Positions 29,256 through 41,900 of a stretch of 64,000 nucleotides of DNA are shown in pieces. The notes beneath the pieces were generated by a model that was not told the origin of the DNA, ran no database searches, and saw nothing but the letters and a program-made list of their open reading frames with translations. Within the stretch, counting starts at the first letter, position 1. Each line of letters starts with the position of its first letter. The stretch is from the NCBI RefSeq assembly GCF_037325665.1, contig NC_090261.1, positions 1,718,250-1,782,249 on the forward strand. The letters run 5' to 3'. The position numbers were made by a program, and so were the translations under genes. Source of the DNA: Littorina saxatilis. Taxonomy: Eukaryota; Mollusca; Gastropoda; Littorinimorpha; Littorinidae.

Positions 29256-29639
29256 CTTCTTCTGTCTTCTTCTGCGTTCGTGGGCTGAAACTCCCTCGTA
29301 CACTCGTGTTTTTTGCACAAGTGGAATTTTACGTGTATGACCGTTTTTTACCCCGCCATTTAGGCAGCCATACGCCGTTTTCGGAGGAAGCATGCTGGGT
29401 ATTTTCTTGTTTCTATTTAAACCCACCGAACTCTGACATGGATTACAGGATCTTTTTCGTGCGCACTTAGTCTTGTGCTTGCGTGTACACACGGGGGTGT
29501 TCGGACACCGAGGAGAGTCTGCACACAAAGTTGACTCTGAGAAATAAATCTCTCGCCGAACGTGGGGACGAACTCACGCTGACAGCGGCCAACTGGATAC
29601 AAATCCAGCGCGCTACCGACTGAGCTACATCCCCGCCCC
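29256..29639 (-). mobile_element. SINE with type-A-like head and type-B tail
   Basis: The head matches the 3779 SINE (TAGCTCAGTCGGTAGCGCGC). The 3' half matches the GAAGAAG-tailed SINEs at 54.6 and 57.6 kb. Flanked by the 13-bp duplication GCAAAAATGCTAT at 29243-29255 and 29640-29652. Confidence 0.92.
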
Positions 29640-29652
29640 GCAAAAATGCTAT

Positions 29653-29920
29653 GATAATTTTTTCATTCATGATTATGAATTATTATTGTACATGTATACT
29701 ACCGTACACATCCGGTGGGTTTTTATTGTGATAGTTCATCCTCTCTGCATCACCAGAAAAGTACAAACATGGATACATTTATGTAAGCTAACCTTGAATA
29801 ACTATTCATCTAAATTAGGAGTGAAGAAGAAGACGAGTGAAGAAGAAGAGGAGTGAAATATTTGAGCTGCTTCATGATTTGTTTCTGTCAGTAAAAATAA
29901 CAGGATCTATTCTGTTTCAG
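29653..29920. other. Upstream intron or promoter side of CNST
   Basis: Ends in the acceptor TCTATTCTGTTTCAG at 29920, so the transcript must begin further left. A purine-rich GAAGAAGAAGA stretch lies near 29825-29855. No clear promoter motif seen. Confidence 0.5.
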
Positions 29921-32900
29921 ATGATTCCAGGAAAATAGCTTGACAACTTCTTTATCAGCCAGAGATTCAATTTGAAAGTTGATGGAAATCAACCCTTGGT
30001 TACCTGATCTGGTAGTGTGAAGAAAGCAGGAGAGAACAAGATCAGTAAGCATGGAGATGGCAGGTGAGCCGCCAAACAGTCCAGACAGAAATGTGAAAGT
30101 GAACGTCAGTGACTCAGGGGAAGAAACTCTCAGTCGCCATGTTGAAGGTGGAGGAGACAGTGAGGAAGAGAGAGTGGTAGATGGTGGGGGTGACAGGGTG
30201 CTGGATGGTGGTGATGCTGGGGGTGAAGACGATGATGCAGTGGAAGAGGATCGTGTTGGTGACAGCGGTGACAGTGACCGGCACGATGCGGTGGAGGCCG
30301 ACTACACACCTGTTGGTTCTGCTGACCCCATGGTGGAGTCAGGCATCGAGATGGATCCCTCTGATGGTCAGACTTGAGTCTTGTCTTTTTTATCATGCAC
30401 TTTAACTTGAAGACATCTTGTTGTTTTCAACAAACCTAATCCAATGCGGTAGTCTGATAAAACAAAGCAAATTTTGTAGAATGAAAAGCCCTTATTATTT
30501 GCAATTGTGATGCAGTTGTTTATTGTTTTTTCTAATTTTGGGGCTAGATCTGCATTTGAGTGTGCTTTCACATTTCTTACAGTTACAACTCGCAATCTTA
30601 TACTCATTCTGTGCAATTGATCAGTTTTGAAGAACTGACTATAAAAACATTCAAACCTGGGTAATCCACACATGTCAATCAAAGATGTGGAACTGGTAGA
30701 AGTCAAATGCATGACACACACTAATTGCTGTGTAAGTTTAATGCAGGACACACACTAATTGCTGTGTAAGTTTAATGCAGGACACACACTAATTGCTGTG
30801 TAAGTTTAATGCAGGACACACACTAATTGCTGTGTAAGTTTAATGCAGGACACACACTAATTGCTGTGTAAGTTTAATGCAAGACACACACTAATTGCTG
30901 TGTAAGTTTAATGCAGGACACACACTAATTGCTGTGTAAGTTTAATGCAGGACACACACTAATTGCTGTGTAAGTTTAATGCAGGACACACACTAATTGC
31001 TGTGTAAGTTTAATGCAGGACACACACTAATTGCTGTGTAAGTTTAATGCAGGACACACACTAATTGCTGTGTAAGTTTAATGCAGGACACACACTAATT
31101 GCTGTGTAAGTTTAATGCAGGACACACACTAATTGCTGTGTAAGTTTAATGCAAGACACACACTAATTGCTGTGTAAGTTTAATGCAGGACACACACTAA
31201 TTGCTGTGTAAGTTTAATGCAGGACACACACTAATTGCTGTGTAAGTTTAATGCAGGACACACACTAATTGCTGTGTAAGTTTAATGCAGGACACACACT
31301 AATTGCTGTGTAAGTTTAATGCAGGACACACACTAATTGCTGTGTAAGTTTAATGCAGGACACACACTAATTCTCTAGTAATTGCTGTGTAAGTTTAATG
31401 CAGGACACACATTATTCGCTGTGTAAGTTTAATGCAGGACACACACTAATCGCTGTGTAAGTTTAATGCAGGACACACACTAATTGCTGTGTAAGTTTAA
31501 TGCAGGACACACACTAATTGCTGTGTAAGTTTAATGCAGGACACACACTAATTGCTGTGTAAGTTTAATGCAGGACACACACTAATTGCTGTGTAAGTTT
31601 AATGCAGGACACACACTAATTGCTGTGTAAGTTTAATGCAAGACACACACTAATTGCTGTGTAAGTTTAATGCAGGACACACACTAATTGCTGTGTAAGT
31701 TTAATGCAGGACACACACTAATTGCTGTGTAAGTTTAATGCAGGACACAAACTAATTGCTGTGTAAGTTTAATGCAGGACACACACAAATCGCTGTGTAA
31801 GTTTAATGCAGGACACACACTAATCGCTGTGTAAGTTTAATGCAGGACACACACTAATCGCTGTGTAAGTTTAATGCAGGACACACACTAATCGCTGTGT
31901 AAGTTTAATGCAGGACACACACTAATCGCTGTGTAAGTTTAATGCAGGACACACACTAATCGCTGTGTAAGTTTAATGCAGGACACACACTAATCGCTGT
32001 GTAAGTTTAATGCAGGACACACACTAATCGCTGTGTAAGTTTAATGCAGGACACACACTAATCGCTGTGTAATTTTGATTTTTCAGAAGAGGACATTGGC
32101 GACACGACAGGCCTGAGTGGAGATCAGAGGAACGAGCTGTTTGCGCGAGGACTGTCGCACGAGAAGGAAGGCAAGATTGACGTGGCCTTGAGGTGTTACC
32201 TAGGCTGTCTGGCAGGCCTGACACAACACACACGCTTTGTACTCCTCCCTCAGTGTCTGAGAAATGTGAGTTGACATGGGGGTTTTCATGGTGACAACAT
32301 TTGACGGATAAAGTTTAACATAATTCTGAGTTAATGATCTGTGTTTGTGTGTGTCAGTGTGAGTGTGTGGTATGTGATGGAAAATGTAGTCAACTGTATG
32401 AAATGTTTATTATTATCTTTTGTGCATGTGCGTGGTGTGTGTTTATGTGCTTTGGTACAATATTTATTATCAAATGAGGACTTTAAGGACCTGTATGAAA
32501 TGTTGATCATTATTTTTTGTTACAGATTGCTGAAATCTACTACCAGAACCAGGAATGTATCTTTTAGTTTTGCAAGGCAGGCTTCACCGTTTTTCTGCAT
32601 ATTATGGGTGGAACAGTCTCAACTCCTCACCTGCAGTTTTACAACCTTTTCATTTGAAAGTTTGACAATCCAAACATGTTCACCGTTGTCAAAATTAGAA
32701 ACCATGTGGTCATTTTCATACAGATGTCTGTGATCAAATAGATCAGCAGTGACACAGTCACTGAAATTGACTTTGTCAACTTCAGCAATAGAATGGCTGC
32801 AAATGTAAAATTGCATCTTTATCAAAAAGCATTGCTTTAAAAAATGCAATACAGTAAAATCATACGTATGGGTAATGAGGCTTCTACTGGTGTTTTTATT

Positions 32901-35900
32901 TTCTTTAACCAAAATCCAGACGACAAAGCCATTCACTTCATCCAGGCAGAGAAGTTGTACTATGAGAACGCTCTGATCAGCACTGAGGAAATTCAAAAGA
33001 AACTGGGTAAGTATGTTGTGACCCACTTTTTTGTTGTTGGTGCAAAGCTTGTTTTGGGGTACAAGACCATTGCTCAACATGTGAGAACTTTGCCACATGT
33101 TCAGGTACCAACAAGACAGCACATGTTAACAGCAGTCCCTTTAGAACTACTTGACATCCCCCCCCCCCCACCTGCACCTCCACTTACCTATCATTTTACA
33201 ATCAACTTGTGATTTATACTGAGTTTGTTGTTTTTTGGCAAGAGAGTGGGGGTTATGAGTGTTTTTAATTTTTAGTACTAGTACATGATCTGCAAAGACT
33301 GTTTCTGTGAACAAATATTTCTGTGAAGAAGCCAGAAAATGAAGACAAAACCAATTATGTTCCAACAAATTAAAAAATAAAACAAGAAATGGGATTCAGT
33401 GAATGAAGAAGCATTTCTATGTGCAAATGTGTGTGTAGTGAATGAAGTTTGACCTCTTGTCTTGGGTCCCAACATGTAGAGTGCAGGCACAACATTGGCT
33501 AGCAAAAACTAGCATAAGCAGACCGGTGGCTCTCTTGTGCTATAGGCTACCATCATCTGATACTACCTGTAATGTAAGCGCACTAGCAGAGATTAATGCG
33601 ACATACATGCATAATATCACAGTAATGGCTTTGTTTAGTTCTTGTCTATTTAGAAGACAAAAAGTTGGTGAAGTTTTGAATGTGGCATTTGGAATACAGT
33701 GGTACCTGGAATGTAAAGGCCCTTGAAGGAGAGGACACCTCCCTTTGAAAGGACACCTCTTGTCCCTTTGCCTTTTATTTCTAGTAAAATAAGACTGTCA
33801 TGACAGGCCACCTGCAATGTAGGGCCACTTATGGCTGGTCCCAAGGCTGTCCCTACATCACAGGTACCACTCTACTGTTTGGCCTCTTTTTAGTCTTAGT
33901 CAAGTTTACACTCTAAACTTGTAGCACATATTTTGACACAGAACATGCTGATTACCTGCCCAGTTAGTTTGAAACGTAGTGTCAATTTTGGTCGTGTTGC
34001 AGAGGAGCTCAATGTGAGTCAGGCTGACCGGTCACCCACTCACAACAGCGAGTTTGAGGCTCGCACTTTGGAGACGATGCGAGCGGAAGAGTATGAACAC
34101 CTGGCTAAACTGTGCATGGACAAAGACCAGTGAGTTTCACCTACGTCAACATTTAGCTGTTGTAACTGCATGCATGACACTGTTCATCCAACTCAGGGTA
34201 TCTGCCCTCACCCCGTCTTTTAAAAAGAAACAATAGGAATTGGTGCAAAGATTAATTTCAGCATAGGTTGGACAAGTTTGTAAGCACAGACAAGTTTTTG
34301 TGGGAGAACATTTCCTCTGTTGTTTTTAATATGATTGTAATAGTTCTAAAAATGGTGTTTGTGTGTGTGTGTATTTAACCATCCTTAGAGTCTTAAGTTC
34401 AGCAGATTATTTGTCCGGTTTCTAAAGGTTAGGTGTATTGTTTACACCTGTTTTTTCTAGATTTTTGTCACTTCGGCTCTGTTACTAGATAGCATGTATG
34501 TATTAATTGAATTGTTGGCTTTTTCTTTGTTTCAGGCCTCAGTTGGCTCTGGAATATGCAGGGAAGGTGAGAATCTGAAATAAACTGCTGTATTGAAACC
34601 TCATCTACACAAGTCACTCCTTTAGTTCTCAACTATAGCTCTCAGACCTGGGAACCCATACGATTTCGCCGTATTTTGTACGCATGGTTGTCGAGAATAC
34701 GCTCAGTACGGTCAGTGGGAAAAAAATACGACGAGAAGAATTCCTAGACTACTTTTCTTCACAAGCCCATCCTGAAGCCGATCCAGTATTTTGGCACATG
34801 ATTACGTCACTATATTAGCCGCCGTCGAAAAAAATATAATCGGTTCGTGTCAATCAATCAAAACAACCAGGCAAACGAAAGTACGGTATTTGGCGAAATC
34901 GGCTCCGAGAATAAACAAGTGAAACAAAGAAGAAAAGTGAAAAAGTTTGAAGAAAAATATCACACACACACAATTTGTAACCAACACACACATGTAGTCC
35001 CGCCCGGAATAAGCTTTTTGGGGATGATTTACAACTTTTGCGCACATTTCGAGCAGACGAAAACACAACATGGCGGCTCTCGCTCCTCCAACTATCGCGA
35101 GACACAAAAAAACTAAATCTCGCGCGCGCAAGATCCTGATACATCCGGTGTTTCTCTGTACGCTTGTCACGACGACTTGTTGACAAATGAAGATTCGCGA
35201 AAGAAAGAGAAAAGCGCCGAGTCTTGAGTATAGAGCTAATAAAGTACCGCTAATCGAGCGAAATGAAAATCCCCGGCGACTTCCATTAGGTGAATGCTAT
35301 TCAAGTTTAGGTAACGTTTTAGCCGCATCTTTTTATAAGCCGCAATGAGATTTTTTTTTTAAAAGTCGCGGCTTGTAGTCCGTCAAATACGGTACAGTTT
35401 GTGTCAGTAAAAATTGAAAAAAGCATTTGTTTTAAATGTATAGGTAAACTTAATTGACGGTGTGACGGACGCGCATGAGGCATGTTTTAATCATGGATGT
35501 GCAAACGCTGTGTGGAGTACGCTCATTTTTTGAAAATACACCAAGTTTGTTTGAGAATACTCAAAGTGCAAAACAGGGGTTCCCAGGTCTGAGCTCTTGT
35601 CCACAGAAATGATGTTTCCAAGGCCATTTACAATCTTTGACAGTAGTTTGAATCATAGACATGTACAAGATAAGTACCTCTCCTTAGCAATAACTTTAGG
35701 TTTTGTGTTTAGAACAAATGACTGTTGCTGCATGAGTTTGTTGATGGTGCAGAACAATGAGACTGGGCAAAAAAATAACGAGAACACCCGTTTGTGAAAG
35801 CGTTAGAAGAGATAGCTTTTTTGTCTCAAAGAAATGAAGCAAAGTAATAGATAACCCTGATGATGTATACTAAAATAAAAAAAATAAAAAAATACTGAAG

Positions 35901-38900
35901 CTGCCCAAAACTACCAGACATTTTGAAATGTTGAAAGTGACAAAAGAGACATGTATGTGTGTAGCACAAGTACAGTGGAGCCCCCCTTTTCAAGACCTCC
36001 ATTATTTTAGACTTCCCCCTTCCCCTTTTCAAGACCTCCATTATTTTAGACTTCCCCCTTCCCCTTTTCAAGACCTCCATTATTTTAGACTTCCCCCTTC
36101 CCCTTTTCAAGACCTCCATTATTGTAGACTTCCCCCTTCCCCTTTTCAAGACCTCCATTATTTTAGACTTCCCCCTTCCCCTTTTCAAGGCGTCCATTAT
36201 TGCAGACTTCCCCCTTCCCCTTTTCAAGACGTCCATTATTTTAGACTTCCCCCTTCCCCTTTTCAAGACCTCCATTATTGTAGGCTTCCCCCTTCCCCCT
36301 TTCAAGACCTCCATTATTTTAGACATCCCCCTTCCCCTTTTCAAGACCTCCATTATTTTAGACTTCCCCTTCCCCTTTTCAAGACCTCCATTATTTTAGA
36401 CTTCCCCCTTCCCCTTTTCAAGACCTCCATTATTTTAGACCTCCCCCTTCCCCTTTTCAAGACCTCCATTATTTTAGACTTTCCCCCTCCCCTTTTCAAG
36501 ACCTCCATTATTTTAGACTTCCCCCTTCCCCTTTTCAAGACCTCCATTATTTTAGACTTCCCCCTTCCCCTTTTCAATACCTCCATTATTGTAGACTTCC
36601 CCATGGCAGGTTTCATGGTATTAGGCCATTTTGATAGTCTCAGATTTGCTTAGTCTTTTAAATCCATATCTGTGAGAATCTGCTGTATTTGTTGTATTAA
36701 CATGCAAACTAGTTGTTGTTTAAATACTTTTTTGAAAATAAAAGTTGAAATTTTTGATAATGTGTTTATTTATGCGCGTGTGAATGGTGGCGATCGTCAA
36801 AATACGGACGGATGAATTTACTTTTGCCACAGCATCACTAAACAAAGAACTAAATTCCAACACATACATGCACAAGTATCAATGCTGTGGTGGTTGAGAG
36901 TGCCAGAACACATTGAAATGATTGTTTTTCAACAACAATCGATATCCATAACACAAATTCTAACTTATACTAGCTCCGCAAAAAAATGTATGGGGATTCG
37001 GATCTGTCCGTCCGCATAGCGATATCAAGAGCATCGAAACTAATTGTGATTTCACAGGACAAAAACACAAGTTTACCTAATTTTGTATACTGTAAATATA
37101 AGTTTGTGCACCCTTGAAGTGAGTTATAATGTTGCCGAGGTCAATTTGCCCTTGATCGACGCACGGTGACCCGAGTTTCAAAGTTGCGATCCAGTCCGTC
37201 TAAACAATGTAACGATCGCCACTTTTTTCTTTTCATTCAAAAACTAACCGTTTGGGGAGGAAGTGACCTCACGTTGTTTTACGTTGACGCTCGCGCTCGA
37301 CAGAAAAAGACCGCAACAGTTTTTCAGTTAAAAAAATCGCAAAGTAATTACATTTTCTGAGGTTTTCTAGTGTCCGTCTAGTAACAATCGCCACTCTAGC
37401 GATCGCCACTGAGTGTTGAAGTCACATTTAACTCCATTTTCGACTGTTTTAAGAAACTATTTTGACGCTCAATCGTCACGTTTCAGTGTCGAAACACGTA
37501 CTGTGCATTTGCAATCAGCCGGTGTGTCCAAACTGAAATGCGAGTGATGCCTCGATTTGTGGCGATCGCTCACGTGGTTGACGGACAGAAATACCTTCTT
37601 AGGGGGTAGGGGAACAGTTACTCCTCCATATAATAATGGTGTTTACAAATGATTGCAAACTTGTCTCTTTATAAACTGTTCAGACATGTCTTCTCTTCAA
37701 TAATTTTCAGTTTTGCTCGGTTTGTTAATCAGGAGCACCCTGCAGATAATTTTTCATCTGTGACAATGCTCGAAATGTTGACGTAATTCCAATGCCCATA
37801 TCCTTCTCTTGTTACCTCATCTAGCCAAAACCATTGAAGATAGAAAGACATTTATTGAACAAACTAGATGTACAACACCAGTCTTAACACGTTTTGTTCT
37901 TACATGTATATGAAAATATTGATGGCCATGGAATGGTTTGAAAAAAAACACGGTTTTTTCCTTCAAAACGGTCTAGGTCTGCCGGAAGTCGTATTTTTTC
38001 AAACCATTCATTTGAAGATCAATATTTTGATATACATACAAGAACAAAACTTGTTAAGAATGATGTGTTGCATATTTTTTGTTCAATAAATGTCTTTCTA
38101 TCTTCAACGGTTTTGGCTATATGAGCTATATGCATGCATAGGATGACGGTATTGCTTTTTAGCGTTTTCAGGGTATGCCGCTTTGCGCCTGGTTTTTAGA
38201 TATAAATAAGGACCAGGACTATAAAAAAAATTACTGTTTTTAGTTGTAACAAACTCACTTTGTTGGAAAAACATGTCCTTTGAATTGTGTGCCAACATTT
38301 ATTTTGTAGAATTTGAGTGTGTAAATAGTAAATTGCTGAACACAATACTGTGAAACCTGCCCCCTTCTCCTTTTCAAGACCTCCATTATTTTAGACTTCC
38401 CCCTTCCCCTTTTCAAGACCTCCATTATTTTAGACATCCCCCTTCCCCTTTTCAAGACCTCCATTATTTTAGACTTCCCCCTTCCCCTTTTCAAGACCTC
38501 CATTATTTTAGACTTCCCCCTTCCCCTTTTCAATACCTTACTTTTTCACATTTTCTGTTCACATTCTCTATTAATTTACCTCTATTTTCACACTCCCTCC
38601 TTTCTCAGACCTGATTTTCTCAGATTTGTGATCTTAAAAAGGAGTTCCACTGTACCAGCAAAGGTTAGACATTTTGAAATGTTGAAACTGACATCAGTGT
38701 GTGTGTAGAAGTAAGAGTGTTGTTTGTGCCACTTTCAGTGCACCAAGCTGAGGCAGCGACTGTTCGGCGAGCATCACCCCAAGACTCAGGACAGCCTGGA
38801 CTTCTTTGCCACAGTGTACGCTGAGGTCGGCAAGCAGCAGTACAATGGTAGGTACTTTCTGTCAGCATTCTCCGATGTTCACCTATGTCTGATGCCACAG

Positions 38901-41900
38901 TGTACGCTGAGGTCAGCAAGCAGCAGTACATTGGTAGGTACTTTCTGTCAGCATTCTCTGATGTTCACCCATGTCTGATGCCACAGTGTACGCTGAGGTC
39001 GGCAAGCAGCAGTACAATGGTAGGTACTTTCTGTCAGCCGCAATTCTCATAAATGCATTGACCTCAATCTCACATGCTAGATGTCGAAACACTACTCAAA
39101 TTACCTGCCCTTGTAAGGGTGGTAACCAAGCTAAAAACAGACGCGATAGCCGTTGCTATGCCCTGAACCCACTTGGTTACCCATAACCCACCGCGCACCA
39201 CGTGAGCGCCAGCATCCGGAATAATCTTTCTCGACTTTCGACGACACACGTAAGACGTGCGGAATTTGACTGCTCACTTGGCTTTCCCTAGCCCTCGTCT
39301 TTGTGATGATTCGGGCGCGTGGGAGCCTTTACCTGTTCGCCTTGCTTTTGGTGAGACCTGTCCTTTTTGTTGAATTGATTTGTTGTTTTAGCTGCTTGTT
39401 TACAGCCGCTTTAGAAATGTACTTTTCTAAGTGGACTACGGTGTTCGGCCTTTTAGCTTTTCCAAGATGGCCGATAGCAAGCAGTAACTTAGTGCGGGGC
39501 AGGGAGTGAATCGGCTGCTAGCCTTTTCTTAGAAACCTCTGTGCGGGTCGTCGACTCTTCGAGTAGCACTTCTTTTGTGGTAGCTATTCGGGTGGATAAG
39601 GTTTCGGTTTTTTCTCCCTAGCCCCCATCTTCTCTTAAGGAGAATCAGTCAGTGTCCTCTGTTTGCGGGAGACTTAACGATGATATATGTGGTTTTATTT
39701 CTCAGCTGTTTCAGGCACGATCGGCGGTTCCCGCCCTCTCGTTCTTCAGCTTTGCACCGTGGTCTGGTGCAAATGGCCAGTTCAGTTCAGCCCGTTTTTG
39801 CCTCTGGTGGCTCTGGGCTGTTCACGAGCACCCTCTCCTTTCAGGAGGGGGGGCCTGCTCCCTTCCTGCCTCTAACAACTCTGATTACCTCCGGTACTTC
39901 TCAGTGCGTTACGCAGCCCCCCGCCAAAGGGGGGGATGGGGGGGCGTTCCTGCTTCGCACCGTGGTCTGGTGCAAATGGCCAGTTCGGTTCAGCCCTTTC
40001 TGCCTCTGGTAGTACTGGGTTGTTCACGAGCACTCTCTCCGTAGGGAGAGGGGGCCTGCTCCCCGCCTGCTTTTGTCCATTCACCTTGCTTTTAGCACAG
40101 CTGAGTCGGGCATGCAGCCCCCTTACCGTGAGGAAGGGGGAGTGGGGGGGCACGGTAAGTCACGGCCTGGGCTTCTTCCCTCTCTGCCTCATTGGGGGCA
40201 GGGGGCTGTGTCAGCGTCCCACCCTTTCCCGCCCGCTGGGCAGGATCGGGTGGGAGCTGGAGCAGCGTTCCACCCTTTCCCTCCCTCTGGGCTAGATCGG
40301 GTGGGCGCTGTTGGACTGTCTTCACAGTCTGTGCCTTTATTGTCCTGGCCTGACAATCGCCCTCCTCCCCCATCGGGGTGGGTTAGCAGTGGGGCTACAG
40401 GACTACAGCAGGTAGACGGGTGGGGTTGGCCGTTTTCGGTCCCTTCTCTCACTCCGTCTTACCCCTCTCGGGGGTCGGTTTCTGCTGTGACTGCCCACCT
40501 CCCTCCCCACTCAGGTAGTGGGGTGACTCAGTTTAGCCAAACGAGTTTTATTCACTGGGCCCAGTCAACCGCACAGCGGTCGGCGAACAATGGGCCTGCC
40601 TTGGCTTTGTTCGGTGGCCCCGGCCACCCTCCCTCCCTCTCGGCAGGGTGCTGTGCCTGCTTCTTCTTCTCTTCCCCTTTAGGGCAGGGGAGTGATGGTG
40701 TTTGGCAAGCGGGGTCGGAGCACACTTTTGATTCTCCTGTCTCTCTTCCTTTGTGTGGAGAAGTAAAACCTGAGTCTAGCGGACCCTTGTTGTAACGGCC
40801 ACCTGCTACATACGGACAGTTTATCATGGCACGAACACGATTTCAACAATAACTAACCTTTAACGGGCGGACACCTGCCACTTACGGACGCGGACACGAT
40901 TTTTTGGACCGTAGGAAGTGTAAACACAGTTGTTTGTTATAACCTACTCGGAAGCCTCAGTCTTACTCTTCTTTCAGTGGGGTTTCGTTTCAGTGACTCC
41001 TACCTCTCCTCTCTGAAGGAGGGGAGCGGCATGGTCTGGAATGATCAGCTGTTCCCCTGTGCTCTCACACGACCCTGCCTTATGCGTCCCCAGCCCAGAG
41101 TTCTACCTGGGCATGTCAGCCTGCCTTATGCGTCCCCAGCCCACAGTTCTTCTCCCTGGGCATGTCAGCCTGCCTTATGCGTCCCCAGCCCAGAGTTCTT
41201 CTCCCTGGGCATGTCAGCCTGCCTTATGCGTCCCCAGCCCAGAGTTCTTCTCCCTGGGCATGTCAGCCTGCCTAATGCGTCCCCAGCCCAGAGTTCTTCT
41301 TCCTGGGCATGTCATTTGACACTTTCTCTTGGAAGGTTCGTCCTTCACAGGAGAGAATAGGGAGGCTTTAGGCTCTTAGCACTGCCAGGCCTTAGCCTCG
41401 ATCCTCTGTCACATGGATTCGATGGCCAGGCGGTTCCCTCTAGGGCTTTATCCTAGCTTTGCCCCCTCTGGACTTAGACCACGTCAGGGATGCGTCTCTG
41501 TCCTGATGGGGAGCCCACATGGGCAATCACAGCTTGGGGCTGTTTACGTAGACGCAACTCCTTTGGCATTTCAATTGCCTGGAGTTAGGAGCAGTAGCTC
41601 TCAGTCTACTAGCCTTTCTCTTTGGCTATATATGCACCATGTCCGTTTGCATACGGACAATACTTCTGTTGCTGTCTTTGTGGATGAGCAGGTAGGAGCA
41701 AGTTCTCTCTCCCTGGCAGACAGAGCTTATGGGATTCCGATTGGGTGCCTGTCACACCAAATCATTATCTCAGGTAAATATCTCCCCGGCCGGCTCAATA
41801 ATCTGACCGACTCACTCAGCAGGACCTCTCAGGACTTGCTGCAGGCTGGGCCTTCTGCATACAGGGCTGGAGTTTGTGCTGTTTGTGTTGCAGATCGTGG

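Noticed and set aside
30051-34566. KIF-binding protein or generic TPR gene
   Set aside because: The spaced match to consortin (micro-domain order, VSIL...RVxF, C-terminal membrane segment) is more specific.
35826-36653. Repeat proteins of about 175 and 241 residues
   Set aside because: Encoded by the 39-bp array on both strands; no codon or domain signal beyond the repeat.
39652-40795. Host proline-rich gene
   Set aside because: Lies between the inverted ends of the DIRS-like fossil and fits its gag-like region; no splice sites join it to CNST.
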